A DNA stretch of 55,746 bases, taken from positions 1 to 55,746 of the forward strand of contig CAVSPO010000011.1 of assembly GCA_963730005.1 (NCBI GenBank), read 5' to 3'. Positions 8,698-17,967 of the stretch are shown one piece after another (position 1 is the stretch's first letter; each line of letters begins with the position of its first letter). Below the pieces are notes generated by a model that saw only the letters and a program-made list of their open reading frames with translations, searched no databases and was not told the origin of the DNA. The DNA is from CAVSPO01 sp963730005. GTDB taxonomy: Bacteria; Actinomycetota; Actinomycetes; Propionibacteriales; Propionibacteriaceae. A program made the translations under genes and the position numbers.

Positions 8698-10361
8698 GGG
8701 GTTCCTGTCTGGGTGTGGTGGTGGGCCTCGGCGCTGGCCGGGGTGGGGTCGGGTTGGCGGCGGCGGAGGAGTTCGTCATAGGCGGTGACGGTAGGCAGGG
8801 GTCGGGTGTCTTCGGGCAGGTGCGCGATGACCTGGTGCGGGTCGGTGGGGCGTCGGGGTGGCAGGTTCACGACCGTCCCCCGCCTGGTCGGGCTGGCTGG
8901 GGCGGGTGTGTGGGTGGTGGCGTGGCGGCGGGCTTCGACGGCGACGACGTCGGGGCTGATCGCACCGACCGCCAGGGCTGAGGTGATGCCGGCGATCACC
9001 GCGTCGGACGGGAGGGATCGGTGGAGCAGGAGCACGTCGATCAACGCTTGGGTCCCGGCCACGTCGCCGCTGGTCTTGCGGGCTGCGGCCCAGAACGCGT
9101 CGTGGGCCGCGGTGAATGCTCCGGCGGCGCGGGCCTGGGCCAGGGCGGTGGAGCCGGGGAACGCGCCGGGCTTGTGCCGCAGGACCTCGAGGTAGTGGTC
9201 CAGCTCGACCCGGGTCACGCCACGGGTGCCGAGGCGAGGGTGGGTGGCGAGGACGGTGCGGCCCTCGAACACGACCACGCACGAGGCCCGCAGGGACACG
9301 CGGACGCGTTGGCCGATCAGGTGCGCGGGGACGGAGTACTTGACCATGCGGACGGTGATCAGGGCGGAGCGGTCGACGCGGGGGTGGAGGATCAGGCCGG
9401 GGTCGAAGTCGTCGGCCGGCAACGGTGCCAGGTGGGGCAGCTCGGCGTGGTGGTCCTGCCCGATCGTGTTGGCGTGGCCGGTGATGCGGCGGGTGTTGTC
9501 GTCGTGCTCCCAGGCGCGGATCTTGTCGTTGAGTTCGTCCAGGGTGGCGACCTCGGGCATGGGGGTGAGGTGGTTGCGGCGGAACCATCCGACCTCGCCC
9601 TCGACGCCGCCCTTCTCGTGGGCGCCGTCGATGCCTGGCTGGCAGTAGAACGCGTCGAAGCCGTAGTGGGAGCGGAACAGCACCCAGCGTTCGTTCTCGT
9701 CGCGTAGCCGGTCGCCGCCGTGGATGACCTGGACGACGGCGGAGGTGAGGTTGTCGTAGCGGATGTGGCGGGTGGGGATGCCGCCCAGGGCGTGGAAGGC
9801 CTCGATGTGGCCCTCGAGGAAGGCTTCCTGCCCGCCGGTCGGGTAGACGCGGTGGATGGCCTTGCCCGAGTGCGACAGGCGGTAGACGAACATGTGGCAC
9901 TTGGTCTTGACGCCGTCGAGGATCACATACACCTCACCGAAGTCGACCTCGGCCTCCGCGCCGGGGGCGTGGTCCTGCGGCACCATCGCCTCCACCCGCC
10001 GCCCGGCCTCCAGCTCGATCTGCGCCCGGCGGATCCGGACGTAGTCCCGCACCGTCGAGTAGGACAGGTCCGTCGCGCCGTGCTCGTCACGCAGCCGGGC
10101 CAGGATCCTCGTGGCGGTGTGGCGCTGCTTGCGCGGGGCGGTCAGGTCGTAGAGCAGCATCTCGTCGATCGCCGGCTTGTACGGGTCCAGCCGTGGGGCG
10201 GTGCGGACCGGGGTCTTGCGGGGTGGTGGTTCGGCCGAGGCGAGTGCCTGGCGGACGGTGCGGCGGTGGACTCCGTGTTTGCGGGCGAGTTCGCGGATGG
10301 ACAGGCCATCGACTCGCGCGTCGTGGCGGATGTCGGCAAACAGTTGCACTCGTGATCCCAT
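8694..10361 (-). CDS. istA: IS21-family transposase IstA
   Basis: A 555-residue DDE transposase. The N-terminal HTH is IRELARKHGVHRRTVRQAL (residues about 20-40). Acidic catalytic residues appear in AEVDFGEVYVILDG, in RHIRYDNLTSAVV, and in GAHEKGGVEGEVGWFRRNHL. A Mu-transposase-like C-terminal beta domain follows. Length and motif order are normal, so the element is probably active or only recently inactive. The GTG/ATG at the upstream end lies about 70 bases inside the repeat-rich terminus. Confidence 0.95.
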   Translation of the reverse strand: MGSRVQLFADIRHDARVDGLSIRELARKHGVHRRTVRQALASAEPPPRKTPVRTAPRLDPYKPAIDEMLLYDLTAPRKQRHTATRILARLRDEHGATDLSYSTVRDYVRIRRAQIELEAGRRVEAMVPQDHAPGAEAEVDFGEVYVILDGVKTKCHMFVYRLSHSGKAIHRVYPTGGQEAFLEGHIEAFHALGGIPTRHIRYDNLTSAVVQVIHGGDRLRDENERWVLFRSHYGFDAFYCQPGIDGAHEKGGVEGEVGWFRRNHLTPMPEVATLDELNDKIRAWEHDDNTRRITGHANTIGQDHHAELPHLAPLPADDFDPGLILHPRVDRSALITVRMVKYSVPAHLIGQRVRVSLRASCVVVFEGRTVLATHPRLGTRGVTRVELDHYLEVLRHKPGAFPGSTALAQARAAGAFTAAHDAFWAAARKTSGDVAGTQALIDVLLLHRSLPSDAVIAGITSALAVGAISPDVVAVEARRHATTHTPAPASPTRRGTVVNLPPRRPTDPHQVIAHLPEDTRPLPTVTAYDELLRRRQPDPTPASAEAHHHTQTGTP

Positions 10362-10512
10362 CTTGGCTCCCTTGCCCTCGCGACTGGTTCCCAGTGATGG
10401 GGACCAGCGTGAAGGGGTGGGGCCAGTTCAGACCGTCAACACCCCGGCAAGTCGCACGCGGGGCCAGATCAGGCCGTCACAACGGGGCCGAACCAAGCTG
10501 TCACAACCACGT

Positions 10513-10550
10513 CAAACGTGAGCCAACTCAGGCAAACGTGAGCCAACTCA
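10513..10550 (+). repeat. Tandem 18-bp repeats at the IS21 terminus
   Basis: CAAACGTGAGCCAACTCA occurs at 10513-10530 and again at 10533-10550. Just inside lie three diverged units of the form GGGGCC..., N, GTCA (around 10420-10500). Multiple terminal repeats that bind the transposase are typical of IS21-type ends. A related sequence (CGTCAAACGTGGCTATGTCA) appears near 48.3 kb. Confidence 0.65.
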
Positions 10551-10637
10551 AGCCAAATCCCCGGATGGGTGAGTCTCGTCGCTTAGTTGCCCGATTGGCT
10601 GGAAAGTTGCTAGATTCAATGAGGTACACATAGAAGC

Positions 10638-10667
10638 GGGGCCGAGCTCACCACCGAGCCCGACCCC
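10638..10667 (-). terminator. Hairpin terminator after the double-CxxC peptide gene
   Basis: A 12-base stem (10638-10649 with 10656-10667) with a 6-base loop. All positions pair in the minus-strand RNA if two G-U pairs are allowed, but not in the plus-strand RNA. That places it 11 bases after the stop of the small gene it would terminate. There is no long U tract. Confidence 0.5.
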
Positions 10668-10677
10668 TGAGTCTGGA

Positions 10678-10821
10678 TCAGCGCCAACTAGTCCAGATCT
10701 CAAGTGCATCCTTGAACACCTTGTACAAGAGGGCCGTCGCGCTGGTTAGAGTTCCCAGCACCTTCCAGCGAACGGCCTTCTTGCATTCAGGGCAAGCGTT
10801 GCACTTCTGGTGATTTTCCAT
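10678..10821 (-). CDS. 47-residue peptide with two CxxC motifs
   Basis: The start is well supported: GGAGGTGAT lies just upstream of the ATG with about 9 bases spacing. The peptide has CNACPEC near residues 7-13 (two overlapping CxxC pairs, a possible zinc knuckle or iron-binding site), then a Lys-rich turn and an amphipathic to hydrophobic helix (VLGTLTSATALLYKVF), ending in WTSWR. A terminator follows directly, so it is a self-contained single-gene unit. I recognise no family. It could be a small membrane-associated regulator or a toxin-like peptide; both are guesses. Confidence 0.6.
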   Translation of the reverse strand: MENHQKCNACPECKKAVRWKVLGTLTSATALLYKVFKDALEIWTSWR

Positions 10822-11191
10822 GTGGCATCACCTCCTCTCCACCTGAACTCACGGGTTGGTGCCCGTGGTGACCTTGGTGGCAAGGTGGGATAAGCCTAGC
10901 GGAGAGGCGTGACGCTCCCACACATGAGTTATCCACAGGCGCGGGCTGGTACCTCCTGGCGGATCTTCACAGCTCGGTGCAGCGGAGTCTGAAACAGGCC
11001 TTCACAAGGATGGCGTCTGACTCAGGAGCGCCACAGCCCGGGGTCGGCCCGTCCTCGATGGGGAGCTTCGTCCCTAGGTCTCGAAACCGTCGACTCGAGG
11101 GCCGACCGGCTCACCGCCATGGCCCAGTTCGACGTCGGCCAGCCTCATCATCAGCGTACGAGCCGACGCTCCAGCATCCACTCGGAGGCTT
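10822..11191. other. Intergenic stretch with no recognisable gene
   Basis: Between the 47-residue peptide gene and the end of the methylase-helicase gene I see no convincing coding frame. It contains the probable promoter region of the small peptide gene and a TTATCCACAG sequence (around 10928) that matches a DnaA-box consensus. One such box by eye is weak evidence for an origin. Confidence 0.4.
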
Positions 11192-14100
11192 TCATCGGCT
11201 GTGGCCGATGCTCCGCCCTGGACTGCTGGTGGCTGCCCAGTTGGGTATCGCGCCGATCGTGACCGTTGGCGGTGTTGGTGTCTTGAGCGGGTTGGCGGCT
11301 TTCGCTTCTTGGGCGGCTTTCTGCTGGTCGTGCATGCGTTGGGTGACGTCGGCGTGACGGCGTTGGGCGGCCGCTAGTTCGTCGGTGTGTTTGAACGGTT
11401 GTCCGTAGCTGTTCTTGGCTTGGGTGAGTCGGTGTTGGGCTTCTTCGAGCTTGAGTTCGAGGCTGCGGATGCGCTTGTCTATGCCTTTGGTGAGGTTCTC
11501 GCATCTGGGCACGAACTCGGCTTTGGTGAGGTCTCGCACAGCGATGATGCTGCGGATCTCTGGGAGGTCGGCCAGTGCGAGGTAGAGGCTGTCTTGGTCC
11601 TGGTGGGCGGTGATGTCGTGCCCGCCGACGGTTGCGATGACGCCGAGGTCGGCGGCCTGGCCTGGCCAGACTCGCCTGATGGTGGTGAGCTGGCCGTGGA
11701 GTGCGGCTTCGGCGTCGGGGCGTTTGGTGTAGCGGCGTCCTTGGATGGTCATGGCGAAGCGGTCGCCGAGGGTGTCGATGCTGCGGTCAGCTGCGGCACG
11801 GTATAGCGGGAGGTCGGTGTGAGCGTGGGCGATGAACTGTTCCTCGTTGCGAATCCTGGAGGCGAGGGAGTGTTGGTTGCGTTGGTGGCTGGTGTAGCGG
11901 GCTTGCCAGCGCTTCAGGTCGGCCTGTGATTGGGCTTCTTCGAGCAGCAACGGGTTGTTGCTGGCGATGGCTTTGAACTCGGTGAACGACAGGGTGTCGC
12001 CGCCGATGTCTTCGATCTCGCGGCCTCCGACGTCGCCTCGCATGATCTGGTTGATGAACTTGGACTTGCGCTCCAGCGTCTGCCACATGTAGGTGTCAAA
12101 AGAGCCTTCGGTGATCGCCTGGCTGAGCTGGATCTCCGGGTTTTGGTTGCCCTGGCGCAGGATGCGGCCGTGACGTTGTTCGACGTCGGCCGGCCGCCAC
12201 GGAGCGTCCATGTCGACCAGGTGGACGGCACGCGCCTGGATGTTGGTGCCGACTCCCATCTTGCTGGTTGATCCGATGATGACCGAGACCCGGCCGGTCC
12301 GGCATTCAGCGAACAGTCTGGCCTTCTCTGTGTCGTTGTTCGCTTCGTGGATGAACCGTACGGAGCCCTGGGGTAGTCCGCGCTCGTAGAGGCCGGCGCG
12401 GAGCGCGTCGTAGACGTTCCAGCGACCGTCCGGGTTCGGGGTGGACAGGTCGCAGAACACGATTTGCAGGGCGCCTGGGATGGGTGAGGTTTCGCCGGTG
12501 TCGGGGTCGAGGTAGGTGTTGTCGGCGTTTTCTGCCCAGATGCGGGCGATCCGGTCGGCGGCAGCGTCGACCTTGGTCTGTGGCACGTTGAGCGTGTCCC
12601 AGGATGCGGGGTCGGTGACCAGTCGTAGGTCGAGGGCTGCCTTTCGGCCGTCGGAGCTGACTTTGAGCATGTTGTCTTCGGTGGGGTCCACTCCCCCGCC
12701 GGCGATCTGGTCCACCCGTTCGGACAGCTCGCCGATGTAGGCCGCCAGTGCGGGGCTGGTGGGGACGCGCAGCACTTCGGGTAGGCGCTGCCCATCTGGG
12801 CGAGGTGCCAGGTCAGGGGTTGGCAGCTTGAGGTCTTCGGCGGTCTTGATGTCGCCGAACTGGTGGAACATGGCGAGCAGCTCGGGGACGTTGGTGAATT
12901 TCGCGAACCGGTCTTTCGGTTTGAAGGTGTCGCCTACGACGTTGATCTCCATCGAGGTGACGACCTCGCCGAACGTGGCTGCCCAGGAGTCGAAGTCGGT
13001 GATGCCGGCGGACTCGAGTGCGGCCGGGTTGTGGTAGCGCTGCATCACGTACATCTCTGTCACGCTGTTGGCGATCGGGGTGGCGGTGGCGCTGGTCAGC
13101 ACCCGGTTGCCGTGGGTCTGGCGCAGGTAGTCCAGCTTCATGTCCAGGTCTCGAGAACGCTGCGATCCGGCGATCGAGGCCCCGTTGATGTTCGAGACGA
13201 CCCGCAGGTTCTTGTACTCGTGCATCTCATCGACGACCAGGTAGTCGATACCGGTCGCTTCGAAGGTGATGCCGGGGTCGCGGGGTGCCGCGAGCTGACT
13301 CTTGATCCTCTCTTCGTCACGCGCGAGCGCCTTCTCCATCGCCTTGAGCGTCCGGCCGGGTCGATCGCCGCGTTCGTTGGCGGCTTCGAGTTGGCGTCGA
13401 AGCTCTGCGACTTGACGGTCGATGTAGGCGGCCTGATGGTCGGGGCTGAGGTTCAGGGATTGAAACGCGGTGCGGGTGAGGATGACCGCATCCCAGTCGT
13501 TGGTGGCTGCGCGGGCGACGAACTGGCGCCGCTTGTCACGGGCGAGGTCGTCGCTGGACGCGGCGAGGATGCGTGCCTGCGGGTACAGCTGAAGCCACTC
13601 TCTGGAGATCTGTTCGAGCATGTGGTTGGGCACGACCACGGCTGGTTTGGTGACCATGCCGAGCCGTCTGAGCTCGGTGGTGCCGATGACCATCTCGGCG
13701 GTTTTTCCTGCACCGACCTGATGGAACAGCCCAACTGATTGTTCGTTGAGCATCCTGGCGACTGCGGCGCGCTGGTGTGGCCGCGGGGTGAAGTTCTTCG
13801 CTAGCCCAGGCAGGCTGAGACGTTCACCCTCGACGGTGTAATCGCGCAGCACCACGGCGTTGAACCGGCGGTTGTAGTCAGCCAGCAACCGTTCGGTGCG
13901 GGGCTCGTCCTCCCACACCCATGCGGCGAACCGTTCTTGCAGCTGCTGGGCCTTGTCTTGGGCTGCTTGGGTCTCGGTCGGGTTGAGGACCTGTCTCTTA
14001 TCGGAGTCCTCCCCCACCGTGTCCATGACGATGATGCGGTCCTGGCTCATCAGCTTGCTGATCAGCTCGGGGGCCGGGACGCGCTGGGTGCCCCACTCGT

Positions 14101-16220
14101 TGACGGCTTGGATGCTGTGCTTGTTGGCCTCGATCTGCCATCGACTGCCGCCGTAGTGGATCACGGTGGCCCGTCGGTCGTCGAGAATGTCCCGCAGGAA
14201 CTGTTGGTGATCTTCTGCGGGGATCCATACCGCGCCGAGGCGGGGCTGGATGTCGCCTGGGCCGAGATCGGCCGGGATTACCGCGCGGAGGGCGTGGACG
14301 TTTCGCATCCACTGGGGGTCATCCTCGGCGGCCGCGAGGGCGGCATCCAACTTCTCGCGCACGTTGCCAGACAGGTACTCGGCGCGCGGCACGAACACCG
14401 GATCGGCGGTTGTGGTCGTCGCCGGCAGCTCGTAGATGGCGTCCCCGAGCTGTGCCTGGGCCTGGTCGGGGTCGATGCCGAGCAGGTCGGCGATGTGGTC
14501 CAGATCGACGATGCCGTGTGTGTCGAGGGTGACTTCGAGAGCCTCGATCGGATCATCGGTGCCCAGCACGGGTTGGCGGGGGACGATCTGGCGGCCGCGA
14601 AGGAGACCGGCAGGTCGGGCAGTTTGGGTTTGCGGGTCGAAGCTCTCCAGGGCGGCCACCAGCGGCCCGTAAGGGTCCTCGCGGGTCAGAAGTCGCACAG
14701 CAGGCGGGGTGATGCGGGCGAACGTGGGGTCGCCGTTGTCGTCGACGCGGCCGGTGGGCCGGTCGGTGAAGCGGTTGATCGGCCCGTACTGGTCGACGTA
14801 TGCCTGCCAGTCCCCCGCCAGCTTCGTCCGCCGGCGGCTGAGCTGGTCGGTGTCGTCCAGCCTGCTGGCTTCCTCTGAGACCAGTTCACGTGCTTGGTCT
14901 CGCAGCCCGAGCAGAGCGCGCAGCTCGTCGGCCTGTGTCTTCGGCACCCGCAGGTCTTCGTACATGCCCTCCCGGCGCACCTGGAACGACCCGTCCGGGC
15001 GGGCCACGATGTGTCCGTCGATCTCGTCATCCAACGCGACGCTGCGAGCCGCCGGCCGGTCCGGGTGAGCGGTTGCTGGGGTCATGACCAAACCGTCGGC
15101 GCGCGCCTGGGCCTCCAGCGACCGCAGCGCCTCGCGCAGCTGCTCGGTCGCGTCGCGGACGCCGGTCACCTCGAGGCCGGCCACCCCATACATGCCGATG
15201 GCCACTCGCATCTCACCCAGGACTCGTTCTGGGTGCTCGACGAAGTGCCGGTTGATGCGCGCAGTTTCCGGGCCGTTGGGTCCGGGCAGCTCCACCTCCA
15301 CCGTGTCTTCCCACGCGGTGTCACGAGGTTCGGTGCCGGGCTCACGCACGCGCAGGATCAGCAGGTCGGTGAGCGCGTCGGTGCCGGCTGCGCGTCGGTG
15401 AGCTCCTGTGGGTAGCCGCACCGCACCAACCAGGTCAGCGCGCTGGCTGAACAGCCGGCGGGCCTCTGGGTTCGTCGAATCCAGCGTGTAATGGCTGGTC
15501 AGCACCGCAACCAGCCCGCCAGGGCGGGTCAGATCCAGCCCCTTCGCGATGAAGTGGTTGTGCATCGCCAGCCGGCCGTTCGGGTTGTGCCCGGGATCGT
15601 GCAGACGAACGTCGGCGAACGGCACATTCCCGATCGTCACGTCGAAGTGGCCCCGCGGATAGCGGGTCTCGGCGAACGATTCGGCCCGGATCGTTGCATC
15701 CGGGTAGATGTGGGCGGCGATCGCCGCGGTTGTCGGGTCCAGTTCCACACCGGTCATCCGCGCCGACAGCGGCGCTAACCCGATGAATGTCCCCGACCCG
15801 CAGCCAGGCTCGAGGACCTCTCCCCGCCGAACCCGAGCTCCTGCACGGTTCGCCAGATCTCACGCACATAGCCGGCGTCGGTGTAATGCGCGTTGATCGT
15901 GGTCCGCCTGGCCGCGTCGTAGGCAGCCTCGTCCAGCACCGCATGCAGCTGCTCACGATCACCAGCGAACTCGGCTCGTTCCTCGTCGAACACCTGCCAC
16001 AATCCCTGAGCGCCCCAACCACCCCAGCGAGCCAGCTGTGCACGTTCGTCAGGCGTTGCGCTACGATCCTCCGCCTGGATCAGTCGCAAGGTCTGTAGAG
16101 CCGTCAGGTTGGCTGCGAACCGGGCTCGCGCGCCGCTCGGCGCGAGGTCGTCCTGGGACGAAGGGACGAACCTCTGCCCCGCTAGTCGTACGGCTCCAAC
16201 CGTTCGAGCTCCCTCTGCCG
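11192..16220 (-). CDS. Giant N6-adenine methylase / SNF2-type helicase fusion, one frameshift
   Basis: About 1,670 residues when joined. The N-terminal part contains FVPSSQDDLAPSGARARFAA and ARWGGWG, then methylase motif I as VLEPGCGSGTFIG and motif IV as GNVPFAD (in place of NPPF/Y). The rest is a helicase: LFHQVGAGKTAEMV (Walker A), YLVVDEMHEYKNLRV (DE-x-H box), TSATATPIANS, and late VDMDAPWRPADVEQRHGRILRQGN (motif VI). This architecture is common on actinobacterial conjugative elements and may modify or protect element DNA. Two extra bases near 15823 split the frame inside motif I. No ATG or GTG fits its 5' end, which overlaps the preceding gene's stop, so the start is uncertain. Confidence 0.85.
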
Positions 16221-16550
16221 ATCGTCCTCCGCGTCCATCGCCTGCAGGATCGCCAGGTCGGGCCTGTCCGGCTCGTCCTCTTCCTGCCACAGTTCCCGAG
16301 AGGGAGTCAGCAGATCGTTGCGGACGATCTCCTCGGCCTGCATCTTCGCCGCCTGAATCCGGCCCACCTTCTGAAAATAGGTCTCGTTGGGCAGGTCCGG
16401 TCCTTGCAACTGCCGCGTCAGGTCGACCACCTGGTTCGCTGCCTGCTCCCCCAGTTCCCGAAAGAACCTCTCCGGGTCCGCTATCTCCGCGTAGACCGCC
16501 GGCACCAGCATCCTCCAGGTCCGCATCGCGAACTGCCCGTACTCGTTCAT
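16182..16550 (-). CDS. Small conserved element protein preceding the methylase-helicase
   Basis: A 122-residue acidic, helical protein starting MNEYGQFAMRTWRMLVP, with FFRELGEQAANQVVDLTRQL in the middle and a highly charged C-terminus. AGGAG lies 5 bases before the ATG. The longer upstream reading in this frame runs through the CTTGCAAG repeats and is not a credible start. Proteins of this form sit directly before methylase-helicase genes on related elements, by my recollection. Its stop overlaps the start region of that gene, implying coupled translation. Function unknown. Confidence 0.7.
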   Translation of the reverse strand: MNEYGQFAMRTWRMLVPAVYAEIADPERFFRELGEQAANQVVDLTRQLQGPDLPNETYFQKVGRIQAAKMQAEEIVRNDLLTPSRELWQEEDEPDRPDLAILQAMDAEDDRQRELERLEPYD

Positions 16551-16757
16551 CGATCTCCTCGACTGGCTCGGCCCACCAATCTTCCAGGCTCGGTTGCGCA
16601 GCAAAATCGCGCCGACGACGGTCCGCCATTGATCGCTCCTGGTGGGGTGGGATGCTTCAGCCACATGGTAATCGACCCAACGATCAGCCGATCTGATGTC
16701 TGGTGCGTCCTTCACTGGGCTCACCTCCTCTCTGGTCCTCGATACGGATTCACACAT

Positions 16758-16782
16758 GCTTGCTTGCAAGCTTGCTTGCAAG
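16758..16782. repeat. CTTGCAAG palindrome block, copy 1
   Basis: Two overlapping units of GCTTGCTTGCAAG lie between the ribbon-helix-helix gene and the MNEYG gene, just after the former's stop codon. The same unit recurs in front of parA. The position suggests a binding site for the ParA partner or a promoter operator of the methylase-helicase operon. Confidence 0.6.
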
Positions 16783-16794
16783 GAGGCAGGCCGC

Positions 16795-17148
16795 CTAGTC
16801 CTCTGATGCTCTGAGGTGACCGTAGGTGTTACGGAGCGCCTGCGCGACGGCGTCTTCCTTTGTCAGCCGCTGACCCTGCTTGGCCGCCGCAGCGACAGCC
16901 GCGTCAACCAGGTCCAGGTCGGCGTCGACCAGTCGGTATGTGACTGGCCGCTTCAACGGCCCTCTCAACGGCACCAGGACTTCGGGGTCGGTGGGAGGCT
17001 GTGTCGTGGTTCGGGAGCTTGTTCTCTTCGGCCTGCCCGCGGTCTGCTCAACGGTGGGCTCATCCTCAACTGGCGGCTCCTTGACTGCGGTGGCCTCTCG
17101 ACTGAACCTGCTGGCCCAGTCCGCTCCGGCGGGCTTCTTGGTGGTCAC
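16795..17148 (-). CDS. Small DNA-binding partner of ParA (ParB-like role)
   Basis: A 117-residue protein overlapping the end of parA by four bases (ATGA). The first 60 residues are basic and disordered; the last 50 (RPVTYRLVDADLDLVDAAVAAAAKQGQRLTKEDAVAQALRN) fit a ribbon-helix-helix domain of the kind used by small plasmid partition proteins. Together with the ParA next door and the repeated palindromes on both sides, it is probably the centromere-binding protein and autoregulator. The role is inferred from position; no true ParB domain is present. Confidence 0.65.
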   Translation of the reverse strand: MTTKKPAGADWASRFSREATAVKEPPVEDEPTVEQTAGRPKRTSSRTTTQPPTDPEVLVPLRGPLKRPVTYRLVDADLDLVDAAVAAAAKQGQRLTKEDAVAQALRNTYGHLRASED

Positions 17149-17759
17149 GATTCCTCCTCGATCGCGTGCAGTTCCTCGATGACATCGGTGTACGGGGAAA
17201 GGTCGTCCGGAACGGTCCCGTAGGCAGCTGCGAACCGCTCCAGCATGGGGATCTCGGTGGTCAGGACGCGCAACCCCAGATGCTCCTGGAGTGCGGCCCG
17301 CGACTCAACTCGGGACTTGGTGCGGCGTACCCGCGTGAGCAACAGCGAAAGCTGAATCGGCCTTCTCTGGGCCACTTCGGCCGCACTTTCAAGGGTCGGT
17401 CGCAACCTGGTGGACTCCGTTCCCGTCGGCGCAACCGGCACCACAAGATGATCAGTGACCTCGAGGGCCGACCTGATTGCCGCAGCGTCGTTGCCCGTGT
17501 CGATCACGACCGAGTCAACCCCAGCCGCCTTCACCCGCTTCGCGAGGCTGGCGACAGGCCAGTACGCAACCTCAACGCCGGCCGGCCACTGCCCCGCCTC
17601 GCGGGCGTCCTCTGCCCACTCAAAAGCCGTCCCGTTGGCAGGATCGGCATCGACCAACAGCACCGGCTTCCCCGACCGCGCATGCTCGGCGAGAGCTAGG
17701 TAGACCGCGGTCGTGGTTCTGCTGGCGCCGCCCTTCAACATTCCAACCGTGATCCTCAT
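17145..17759 (-). CDS. parA: ParA-family partition ATPase with Arg in Walker A
   Basis: A 204-residue ParA/MinD-fold ATPase. The deviant Walker A reads LKGGASRTTTA (residues 8-18): the first Lys (K9) is kept but the P-loop Lys is Arg14. Walker A' is LLVDADPANG and Walker B is SVVIDTGNDA. The C-terminal part has the LLTRVRRTKSR segment typical of small plasmid ParAs. The ATG is preferred over two upstream GTG codons because GGAG lies 5 bases before it. It would move or position element copies at division. The Arg substitution may alter ATP hydrolysis. Confidence 0.85.
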   Translation of the reverse strand: MRITVGMLKGGASRTTTAVYLALAEHARSGKPVLLVDADPANGTAFEWAEDAREAGQWPAGVEVAYWPVASLAKRVKAAGVDSVVIDTGNDAAAIRSALEVTDHLVVPVAPTGTESTRLRPTLESAAEVAQRRPIQLSLLLTRVRRTKSRVESRAALQEHLGLRVLTTEIPMLERFAAAYGTVPDDLSPYTDVIEELHAIEEES

Positions 17760-17784
17760 CACCACTCCGTCCAGCGCTGGCTTT

Positions 17785-17941
17785 CTTGCTTGCTTGCAAG
17801 CTTAGCGATCTATCCTTCGGTGCGCGACATTCTTGCAAGCAAGCAAGTAGCCCGGCTGCGATGCTTGCAAGCAAGCTTTCAATATTGAGCGAACTAGCTT
17901 GGTTCTCATCGACTCGTTTGCGTGCTTGCTTGCAAGCAAGC
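17785..17941. repeat. Iterated CTTGCAAG palindromes upstream of parA (four blocks)
   Basis: Blocks at 17785-17803, 17832-17847, 17863-17878 and 17924-17941 share the core CTTGCAAG extended by GCTTG or CAAGC arms; the last is a near-perfect palindrome GCTTGCTTGCAAGCAAGC. Centre-to-centre spacing is irregular, about 30-60 bases. They fill the gap between the replication-initiator-like gene and parA. They could be the partition centromere, operators or replication iterons; sequence alone does not decide. Confidence 0.75.
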
Positions 17942-17967
17942 GGGTGGAGGTGGACATGTCCGTGTGC

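Larger units (their letters stand above)
7860..10557 (-). mobile_element. IS21-family insertion sequence with intact istA and istB
   Basis: The two genes overlap in the usual IS21 order (istA then istB, read on the minus strand), and both frames are open throughout. The istA-proximal end carries several related short repeats, as IS21-family ends do. The exact termini were not determined: the right end is placed after the second CAAACGTGAGCCAACTCA repeat and the left end a few bases beyond the istB stop. No target duplication could be verified by eye. Confidence 0.75.

Noticed and set aside
7385..8779. 464-codon minus-strand frame across the istB region
   Set aside because: Pro/Arg-rich shadow of istB in another frame and of the DinB-type gene on the opposite strand.
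10928..10937. DnaA box TTATCCACAG as evidence of a replication origin
   Set aside because: A single match in 55 kb is expected often enough; no cluster of boxes or AT-rich unwinding region accompanies it.
16551..16781. Longer start for the MNEYG protein through the CTTGCAAG repeats
   Set aside because: The repeats would be translated and no ribosome site precedes that start; AGGAG sits 5 bases before the internal ATG.
17785..17941. CRISPR-like array
   Set aside because: The repeated units are short palindromes of unequal spacing with no 30-base unique spacers and no cas genes.
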